The translations under genes were made by a program, and so were the position numbers. From assembly GCA_022747635.1 (NCBI GenBank), contig JAKTNV010000169.1, positions 1 through 64,000 of the forward strand: a DNA stretch of 64,000 nucleotides. The letters run 5' to 3'. The notes beneath the pieces were generated by a model. The model did no database searches. It saw only the letters and a list, made by a program, of their open reading frames with translations, and was not told where the DNA came from. Below, piece after piece: positions 54,987 to 64,000 of this stretch. Position 1 is the stretch's first letter, and each line of letters begins with the position of its first letter. Source of the stretch: Hetaerina americana. Taxonomy: Eukaryota > Arthropoda > Insecta > Odonata > Calopterygidae.

Positions 54987-55574
54987 AGGTACGATTCAGA
55001 GCCACTCAAAGACAGGCTAAGCAGGATGGTTTCATATTAATCATTTACATTTAAATACTAACAAAACTCAGCATATTGTATGCAGTTATAGTATATAAAA
55101 ATGTACTGATGTTGAAAATTCTAAAATACTAGGAATTAATATAGATAGGAAACTTAACAGGGAGACTCACATCAGTCAGATCTGTAATGAACTGATTAAA
55201 GCTCAACTTTCTCATTTCAAATGAGTATCATTTAACACTTGACCACGTCTTCTTTCCATGTCATTTAAATTACAGTGATGAGTTATGGGGTCATTTCCCT
55301 AAACATATCATATGAATCTCACTACTAAAACAGAGAGATTTTTGCTCCCTTGCTAATACAATACAACGTGATTTCTGCAGACCATTTTTAATTAGCTGTG
55401 GAGTCATGATTGTACACCATGAGGGGTAGAGCAAATCTAAATAATACTATTTATTGTGGAATTTGATCAACTTACAGCGCATTTCATATTGTGGACATTC
55501 AAATGTAAAACTATCTGTTTTTTTACACTGTTTTTGTAACACTGATTATTTATTGAGAGATGAGTAAGGTGAAA
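54987..55574 (+). pseudogene. LINE RT C-terminal fragment, unit copy 4
   Basis: Copy of the fragment at 43346 with a few private changes near 55310-55460. Non-coding remnant. Confidence 0.65.
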
Positions 55575-57348
55575 ATGAAATCCTTTGAGTTTGGTGCATT
55601 CATCAAAATAAATCCAAGAACGCTACATTAAAACTGCTAATTCTTCAAGGAAATTTGACAGAAATTATGATGGCTGCCATTTCATTATGTTTGCACAGTT
55701 TGGTCTACTAAATTCTCCATAATCAAAGGACAATTGATGCATGATCGTTCATCATACTTAATGAGAATTTAACAGTTTAAATGAGCGTGCCATTATATTG
55801 GTGATGTTAAACATTTTTATATTATTGTACACAAACACTCAAATTCAAGGAGACTTCTTATTGTCTTACATTGCTCCAATATTTCATTAAATTTTGTTTC
55901 AATTGATTCTGAATTTGTATAAAAATAAAGCCCGCCTAAATGCATAGTGTACTCAATTAAACTGCATATAATCAACCATTATCGGTTTGCTGTGAAAGTG
56001 AGTACATTAATTGCATTTGAAATATAAAGGTCACACTTGTATCCTTAAATAATGGCATTTTCAAGAATAAAAGCAATGCCAATCGAACAGAATGTAGAAG
56101 AAGAAATGAATTCAGGTCACAATCACCATAATTAAAAAGGAGTATTTCACAACAGCAAGGGATTTGTGGCGTTAAGAGGTGTATTTGCGAATTGATTCAG
56201 CATATTAAATAAAATGGTACCTCACTACAGAACACAATAAAAATCTAATTTTTCGTTAACTACTTAAATATCGAATCTTCCTATTTATAACCATTGTATT
56301 TTAACAATCCATTTTGAATGATTTTGACTCAATGTATCGTTTGATCATTGCGCATGTGAAATAATACTATTTTCTAAACATTATTGACGATGTTTATAGC
56401 TGTTGTTTCACACTTGACTCCCGTTCAATTCTACCAAAAACATAGATCTTAACTACTTCAAAAAGGAACATTTACAAATATATTTTCTACAGAGATTGAT
56501 ACTGCAGTCAATTCAAGCAGAGCCCAAAGCAATTAAAACATGGCTATCTCAGCAGCAAGTATTATTGTTGTGTATGTAATTAGGTGTTCTCCAAATTTAA
56601 AAGGCATATATCTCACAAAAGATCTCACCCGTCCATTCTTTCCAAAATACATTCACTATGATTAGCAACCTGAAACAGTATATCCTTGTTTACGCAAATG
56701 AGAAGCCATACCGTTAAGAATTTGCTCCATGACATTCAGTTGGAAAGGAAAGCCTATGGTCTGTCAGTGTGTAAAGGATGCTGTTTCTGAAGTGCGCAAT
56801 AATGTTTGTTTTGATTTGTTCATTTGGTGACACTGTTGCCGTGGCAACAGTTACAAACAAGTGAAGAATGAAAGGTTTCGAATTAGATTGAGAATAAGAT
56901 CTAATTTTAAATAGAAATAAAGTATGCTCTATGGATACTATATTTTCGTTTATTAGGTATAAAGATCAAATACTGAAAAGGAAAATCAAATTATTGGACA
57001 TGTGCGGAGACATACAAACGTTTGACTTTCCTTTCTCCACAAATATATAATGGCAATTGAAGATGTTTTTCTTTCTTGCAAGCAAGAGAGTCATTTCATG
57101 ATGTATCCGGGCTTCGTGTTGGTAATATAATAAATAAATGAATGAATAAATTTACCATACATGGGAAGGAGTATATAAAATACATAAAATATGTAATTAT
57201 ATATAAGAATGCGAACCATTGCCTATTAGTGTACACGCCTGGGCAATCTTTCCAGCAATGCCAGTTAATATTTTGTACTTTCATTGTGGTTCTTTTTCTT
57301 CTTAGTTTCCAAATTTCGGCGTGCTTTGATGGCACTTAAGGTGATGAC
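55575..57348. other. AT-rich spacer of the unit, copy 4
   Basis: Counterpart of 43934-45707 with a few changes (for example near 55740 it shares 'atgatcgttcatcat' with copy 1 rather than with copies 2 and 3). No gene recognised. Confidence 0.5.
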
Positions 57349-57390
57349 GCATCGATGTTGCTGACGACCCATCGTCAGCAACATCGATGC
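57349..57390. repeat. Hairpin, copy 4
   Basis: Same 18-pair inverted repeat as at 38342. Confidence 0.85.
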
Positions 57391-57843
57391 ACCCACCCAC
57401 AAGCTAGCGCAATATGTTGCACATGCTCTTCAACTCTTCGCCAGAAAAACTGACTTTTTTGATAAAACTTCCATGGATTTCATTCACATTATTCGGAATG
57501 CTGAAGTCCAAATAGTCAACATGCTGGTGACCTTTGATGTAATCTCCTTGTTCACAAATACGCCCATTGATGACTCCATGCTACTCATCAAAATCCTCAC
57601 CTCACAGGGTTTAGCTAAGGATTAACCTGGACCTCGCAAATTTTTCCTCAGGAACTCATACTTCCTTTAAAATGATAAGCACATTGAACATCATGAAAGT
57701 GCAACCATGGGATCACCCCTCTCTTCCGTACTAACCAACATTTTCATTGAGATCTCTCTGCTGAAGGAAATGATCTTACCCAAAGAAACCAACCCGTAGT
57801 AATAGTTGTGGTTTTTGGATGCATCAACCACTGTGTTTGTTTT
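57391..57843 (+). pseudogene. PLE reverse transcriptase fragment, unit copy 4
   Basis: Nearly identical to 45750-46202; at 57716 it has 'ggatcacccctctc' as in copy 1, whereas copies 2 and 3 have 'ggatcaaccctctc'. Non-functional. Confidence 0.72.
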
Positions 57844-58402
57844 TGCACCACTTTTTAAAACATTTAAAACCTCAATCCAATTTTGATAAATACATCAATG
57901 TATAAAAAACATATAAATAGTTAAAAACCAAATTATTTAAAAAAAAGAAACGGAAACTCACGTTGTCCGCTCAGATCAGTTTCCTGTAAAAACCTGGAAA
58001 CCTTACTTAAAAAGTGGGGGTCCTCCCCTAAACTATTGCTTAAATTACCTCTTATTTTAAAAAAGGTATCTGGCCTTTTAAAATTTTTTTCCCCGACGTC
58101 CACCACAGGAAGCAAAGGTGAGTCGGTTTTGAGTTTGACCAGGGCTTCCTTTGCTGCTTTGCCAGCTTTTTCAATGCCTGGGATTCCCACATGACCAGCA
58201 GTCCATATGGAGGATACCTACTTCCCCTTTATCTGACGGGACCACAGGGTATAATAGATCTCCTGAACCATCAGGTGCATTGATGACAAGACCGATATGG
58301 ATTATAGGGAGCTCAATGAGTGCGAACAGATGAAAGAAGAGCCATTACATTCTCTTATGTATTTTAGGGCCCTCTTGATAGCTGACAGTTTGGCTGTGAA
58401 CC
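57844..58402 (-). pseudogene. RNase-H LINE C-terminus, copy 4
   Basis: Nearly identical to 46203-46761, with the same loss and an empty PLE site ('caccacaggaagcaaagg' at about 58100). Confidence 0.72.
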
Positions 58403-61361
58403 CCTCAATCATCTCTTAACTCTCCCCCAACCTCCGATCAACACCCTTCGCCACCCTCTAGACAACACTCTCCCTCAATCAATGACCAATCATCAACTGC
58501 AAATATAAGAACTGCTCTATTGAGCATAATTACGAAACTTCACTCTCCTACTGACAGTCAAACCCTTATTAGCATCATCACCAATGACCTTATACCAGCC
58601 CTTCTTCAACTTGTAAATGGTGCCTAATTCACAAATAAACAACCACTTCTTTAAAGTTTTACAATGGAACATAAATGGCATATAAAACAAAAAAAAGAGC
58701 TAAACCTCCTAATAACCAATCATTATCCAGACATCATCCTTCTTCAAGACCCCAAAAATAATAATAGCCAAACATTTAATTGTCCAAATTACTCTAAAAT
58801 CAGAAGAGATAGAGCCAATGATCCTGGTTGCGGGGTCATGATCCTATCCAAAACTAACCTAAACTTCACATAACTTCAACCCCCACCCACCCAAAAACTG
58901 GAACTCGCTGGAATAGCAATAAAAGGAGTTACTGGGACCCTTAACATTTGGTCAGCCTACTTTCCACCTTCATCCTCAAAGTCAGACGCCCCTGGCTTAT
59001 CAGCGCTCTCATCCCTACTGCACCCAAAGCTCATAAAAGGTGGTGACTTAAACGCCAAACATTCTGCCTGGGGTTGAAAAACCACTATCACACGAGGGCA
59101 AGCCCTTCATAAGCTCCTATTTACCAAAAATATTTCACTTTCAATTCACTCACCGCCTTTCCCTACCCTCTTCCATCATCATCCCCACTCCTCCGATATC
59201 CTGGATGTAGTTCCATTATCTGCAGATATCGCATTCCAAATCCTTAACCTAGATAAATAAGCCTCTGACCACTGCCCCATATTTTACTGCATTCCTACCC
59301 TCCTTCATACAACCAGAACCAACTAGAAGAGTTAAATGGATAATATTTAAAGAAAACTGCTTGGCCATTAACCTTGTCCCATCTCCTGCTAGCACTCCAG
59401 ACAGCATATAGAAAGCGGCTCAAGATTTTACAAGCACCTTAACCAAAATCATTCATCAGCCTCGCTACCCTCCTTCTCCGGCCTCCATCGCTGGTGCCAC
59501 ACTACCTCCGGACATATTGCACCTAATTTCACTTAGAAACGAGGCCAGAGCCCTCTGGCAACTAACTCATCTCCGCCAAGATAAAATCCGGTTCTGTGCA
59601 CTTTGAAACCTCGTAACATCCAAAACTAGAAAGTATTGGGAAAAGCTTGGCAAGAGAAAATAAGGTCACTCTCACATAAGGATAATTTGGTATGGACCCT
59701 AGCCCGCTGTCTGCGAAGGAAAAAGGTACCCACCCCGCCAATACCACATAATGGGAGAGCACTATACGATGACAGCGACAAAGCAAATACCTCTGCCGAC
59801 TCCTTCGAATGCATTTTTAAAAACAATAATACATCCTTGTTGGATTCAGAAGCGTTAATCAGTGTCTATGGCCTGTCACTTTGCCCATTCCAAATATTCC
59901 TGTAAATTACTCCTGAAGAACTTTACTCCATTATGTCCCACTCCAAAACCAGGTCATCACCAGGACCCGATCAAATCTCCTACCTTCACCTGAAAAACCT
60001 TCCTAAATCTCTTATCAAACACCTACTCTCTATCCTCAATGCCTGTCTTTCCCAATCGTACTTCCCAAAGGCATTGAATACGGCTAAGATAATACTCCTT
60101 CCAAAACCCGATAAAAATCCTTCTTATATCCTGAACTATAGACCCAATGGCCAGCTCCCCTGCATGGGCTAACATCTAGAAAAATGCATCTTAAACAGGC
60201 TACAAGAAGAAATCTCGGCCATAGACTTGATCAGACCTGAGCAAACTGGCTTCCGCCGTCGCCATTCCACGACTCAGCAAATAACAAGATTGGTTCAACA
60301 GATCACTTTCGGCTTCAACATCCACAAGCACACCCAAGTAGTCTTCTTTGATCTCCAAAGAGCTTTTGACAAGTTCTGGCGAACTGGTTTAATACATAAA
60401 CTGCTTAAAACCGACATATCAGTATACCTAAATAAGACCATCCCCTCCTTTCTTTCAAACCGCACATTCTTTTTAGACCTTAACAATGTCAAATCAACTG
60501 CCCGGTCCATATCCGCAGGCTTTCCTCAAGGATCAATTTTGTCACTCGTCCTATTCAACCTCTACATTAACGACCTCCCCTCCGACCCAAAAGCTACCTC
60601 CATGCGGATGACTCAGCTAGAGCGTCAACTTCCTTTGACCCAAATCATGCCGCAAAAAATGTCCAAGAACACCTTAAGAGCATAGCAGAGTGGATGACCA
60701 ATTGGAAACTAACCATTAACACCACAAAATGCGTAAACGTAAACTACGCCAGAAAATGGAAGAATCCTCACATCACTCCTATCCACTATGGCAGGGAAAT
60801 AATCCCCCAGGCATCATCGGCTAAATTTCTTGGTGTACAAATGGACAGTAAACTCACTTGTCAAGCACACACTCAATATGCACTCAACAAGGCCAATTCA
60901 GCCGCTTTCTTATCCTATCCCCTCATAAAATGCACCAGTCCCCTCCGTCTTCTCACCAAGTTACTGTTATTTAAATCTCTGATACCACCTATCTGAAGGC
61001 TACCCAGCCTTGGGTTCAATAGCCGCAACCAAATTGAAGAAAATGACATGCTTCAAAAATAATACTCTACGAACCCTTGCTAATGACGCCTGGTTTGTAA
61101 GAAACTCAGATATTCACATGGATCTAAAAATACCGGACCTTCCAACATATCTAAGCGACCTAGCCACGTCATTTCAACAAGCAATAGGAAATACTGGTAA
61201 CCCATTATTAGAACCTTTATGGAATTATCCTGATAATCCCCATTTCAGATACAATTGTGCTAAAGCAAGCATAAATGGGCTGTCATAATCTCCAAATATA
61301 ATACTGTCACAAACTGCAATAAAATATATTCACTAGCTTAACTTCGCCCATAAACCACTTA
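58403..61361 (+). pseudogene. Jockey-like LINE ORF2, unit copy 4 (3' end present)
   Basis: Endonuclease and RT as in copies 1 and 2 (same stop after FQIFL at 59903 and near 60170), but with the 3' half kept as in copy 3: AGFPQGSILSLVLFNLYIND, frameshift, MTNWKLTINTTKCVNVNYAR (60694-60996) and the C-terminal frame 61010-61288. Inactive. Confidence 0.85.
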
Positions 61362-61876
61362 TATCCTACAACCATTGATCAGCATAGCTGGATATTGGTA
61401 TAACAAGCACCTAACGGCACATTCCATAAGCATCGATTGGTCGGTCGGTAGTAGGACCCCCATTCTTCTTTCGCATCAACAACGACCAAAGAAAAAACGT
61501 GGAAAAAGTGAAAGAAATTGTTTACGATTTAATCAGCATAATCAAAATATTCAGAGAGAAAACGATTGAAGATGTATGGCATGTCGCAATTGGCTTATTC
61601 TAATTAAATTTATTTTATATAGAATGTTTTGTGTATTAAAAGCGAGAGAAACAGCAACATATCTTCATAATTTTCGAATTTTTAATTACAAACACAGTGG
61701 CAAATGAAAGTTGCTCAGGATCAGTCACACGCAAATGAAGTCATCGACGATTTATAATTATTAATTAATGTTGAAAAACAGGATGACGAAACAACATGGC
61801 GATTAAAATGATATGACGTGGAAACAGAAGGCATGATTTATGAATTCTTTTAACCATATTTTTAAAACACACGAAA
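61362..61876. other. Spacer between Jockey LINE and piggyBac, copy 4
   Basis: Nearly identical to 49721-50235, including the unrecognised frame at 61375-61569. Confidence 0.45.
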
Positions 61877-61888
61877 ATCTCCTCCTGT

Positions 61889-63388
61889 TCATAAAATCAC
61901 ATGTCTGTTCTTAGCGGCTGTGACATGCTTGGAAATGGCACCTTGCTTCTTTTCCAATCTTTTTGCTTGTTCCATCCCTTTTGGCACAACAAACTGCATA
62001 CATCCTACAAAGCTTTTCCTTCTTCTCTGTAGGTGGAATATACCTGGGAAATTGTAACTTACATAGAGGTTCAAGGATTTGGTTCTACTGAAGGCCTTCA
62101 ACCCTCACATGTTATATCATATGCAATGTTCCCCTCAGTTACATCTTCCACTAGTTTGATTCTAAATTCTGAACTTACCCTTTGGTCCACCACCCTTTCT
62201 CTGCAACAGAAATCCATTCCATGTGCCCTGGTCCAACAAGAGAAAAATGTTTTAAATAATATTTGCCCCCCTTGTTTCATAATGGGGAAATTTGTCAGGT
62301 GCTGATCTTCCCTTTCTAATCCACCTATTGTATTATTGTACACAACAGCAACTTTTGGCTTTTATAGCAGCATATCCTTTTCATTTATATTCCACAAATT
62401 CCGTATTATGTACTGTAAAGGGTACAGAGACTTGACGGCCATCTTATCCTCCCAATTCATAGCAATCACTTTGCCTTGCTTTAGGGCAGTCAATTCCTCC
62501 TTTTTTACTTCTTTAGCCTACACGTCATCTAATACTTCCTTCCTTCTAATTCTCAATGTCCCATGTCTATCGGTTCCTTTCGAAACCAATAAATCAGCCA
62601 GCTCTGAGGAGGTGTAATAGTTGTCTGCAGTCAGGCAATAATCTTTGACCTAGCAGAGGTTTCATTACTGCTAGCACAATCTAAGGATGTATTAGGAAGA
62701 TTGGTATATTCCACGTTCAATCCTGACCATTTCCTGTATACCATAAACACAGTAATCAATGCTGGAAGGTCACTTTATGGGTGAAGGTAGAGTTCACCCA
62801 GTACTTAGCTCTATACAGTCTGTGAAATTCACACATCAGGGTATTAAGGGGAGCCAGTTACTTTCACTGTGGCAGATAAAGTTTACCAGGAAGATTGGTA
62901 CCAGGAAAAATCACATAGCTTGAGTGGAGCATCAGGTGCCCTGAGTGCCTTGCCTGGGGTTTGAACTCTGGACCCTCTGGTCAATAGTCCAATGCTCTAC
63001 CCCCCTGGACTATCATGACCCACCTTTTTCCTGAAGAAATAATAATAAATGACCATATATATCCAGACTTAGGCTTAGCAAATCTAAACGTTTCTACCCC
63101 AAATCTGGCTCCTTTCAAGGAAACATACTGCATCAGTGAGAGCTCATCCTTGTACAGAATAACATTTTTGACAATAGAAATCTTCCTCTCAGGTGTCAAC
63201 AAACTTGAGAACTTTCTGTTGAGAAATACAAGCAGAGGGCTAATTTCATTCAGCTTGACACAAGGATGTCTATCCCTCATAAAGGTACCATTGTCTGCAA
63301 AATGCAGATAGTGTTTGACGAGCACATATCTATGCTGTGGCATAACATTTGAAGAGAATGGAGTGAGAATCTCTTTGACAAATATCAT
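61889..63388 (-). pseudogene. piggyBac transposase relic, copy 4
   Basis: Duplicate of 50248-51747 with almost no changes (one Ile to Phe near VSYNFPGIF). Same lost catalytic residues and same SINE insertion. Confidence 0.82.
62921..63021 (-). mobile_element. tRNA-like SINE head inside piggyBac, copy 4
   Basis: Duplicate of 51280-51380 at the 11641-bp offset. Confidence 0.6.
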
Positions 63389-63555
63389 TCTTGAACTGGT
63401 TTGCTCATAGTTTTATGAAGAATGATCAATGGAAAACAACACACTAATTTCATTAGTATTTATACACTACCAATCTATAAAACTTGATTTTTTTTAAACA
63501 AAAGAATCAGTAAAGTGGTCAACATATAACTTAATTTCCACAGTTATTAGTTCAA

Positions 63556-63783
63556 TTGAGTAATGATCAATTAATGCCCGAAAGCATTGAAGAATTCCAG
63601 CAGTTTCATCAATCTCTAAATAAACAGGATGAGAAGCAGTCAAAGGAAATCTTGGAAGTGTTGACTAGTGATGTTGCTGGGAATCCATCGGACACTATAA
63701 CACTCAGGCATCAAGCAATTGGGCAATCAAACCTTCTTCATAAATCTGGGAAAATATGTCCGTTTCTGGATGTTTTATTCTGA
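63556..63783 (+). CDS. Unrecognised 75-residue frame, copy 4
   Basis: Duplicate of 51915-52142 with one Thr to Arg change. Confidence 0.2.
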   Translation: MSNDQLMPESIEEFQQFHQSLNKQDEKQSKEILEVLTSDVAGNPSDTITLRHQAIGQSNLLHKSGKICPFLDVLF

Positions 63784-63870
63784 GGTAATGAAGATTAATA
63801 TTTAATAAGTTTGTTTTAATTTGGGTTTATAAATTGTCCTAAATTAAATGACAATGAATGCATAAATGAA

Positions 63871-64000
63871 TTAATAACTGTTTAAATAAGTCTGCCATTA
63901 AATTGGTGTGATATTTTGTAATTTTTGAACACAAACTATATAATTCCAGGAGACTTCTCATCGTCTTAAACTGTTCCAATATTTCATCGAAATCTGTTTT
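63871..64000 (+). repeat. Old diverged paralog, copy 4 (cut by window end)
   Basis: The first 130 bp of the counterpart of 52230-53111; the rest lies beyond the window. Confidence 0.7.

Larger units (their letters stand above)
54987..64000 (+). repeat. Tandem composite unit, copy 4 (long form, cut by window end)
   Basis: Repeats copy 3 at an offset of 11641 bp. The window ends at the position matching 52359 of copy 3, so the deletion-prone interval, promoter-like block and RTE fragment of this copy lie outside. In the Jockey LINE patch around 59620-60540 it matches copies 1 and 2 rather than copy 3. Confidence 0.93.

Overview
This window looks like intergenic or heterochromatic DNA from an arthropod-like animal genome, and I found no confident host gene. 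It is AT-rich, has no operons or bacterial signals, and nearly every recognisable coding stretch is a eukaryotic transposable element: mariner (DD34D), Gypsy-type LTR, Penelope-like (PLE), several non-LTR LINE types (Jockey-like, CR1-like, RTE-like, one carrying RNase H), piggyBac and a tRNA-like SINE head. The mix points to an arthropod. No species can be named from sequence alone.

Layout. (1) 1-9706: a satellite array of about 170-bp AT-rich monomers with higher-order blocks, broken by an intact-looking mariner (5309-6634) and a 753-bp internally deleted mariner derivative (8690-9442), both at TA sites. (2) 9725-12640: a mariner N-terminal relic, then about 2.6 kb of unrecognised DNA. (3) 12663-15600: a Gypsy-type element without its 5' end and most of its reverse transcriptase, but with a long integrase frame. 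(4) 16310-21226: a CR1-like LINE on the minus strand, then an old mariner split by a PLE (18299-20641) with a 14-bp target duplication and large inverted pseudo-LTR arms. (5) 21229-26170: a TA microsatellite and an RTE-like LINE split by a second mariner (23256-24580) nearly identical to the first but frameshifted. (6) 26280-27010: another LINE relic on the minus strand.

(7) 27501-64000: four head-to-tail copies of one composite TE-rich segment, starting at 27501, 35981, 43346 and 54987. Copies 1 and 2 are a short form (7365 bp in copy 2; copy 1 is longer through extra DNA). Copies 3 and 4 are a long form (11641 bp) that keeps about 4.29 kb missing from the short form: the Jockey LINE 3' end, a degenerate piggyBac with a SINE head, and an older diverged copy of part of the same unit. 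The short-form junction carries a 14-bp filler. Identity between copies changes abruptly near 32000 and within copy 3 near 47980-48900, which suggests successive unequal exchange plus gene conversion, or an assembly artefact, to be settled by read depth. Copy 1 alone carries a 1047-bp PLE insertion (30686-31732) with a 12-bp target duplication, a GIY-YIG endonuclease frame and a hammerhead-like RNA motif.

How parts relate: the elements are layered by age. The satellite, LINEs and old mariner are hosts; the two similar mariners and the PLEs are later arrivals; the tandem amplification copied older insertions together. The only near-complete protein genes are the mariner transposase at 5359-6432 and the Gypsy integrase frame.
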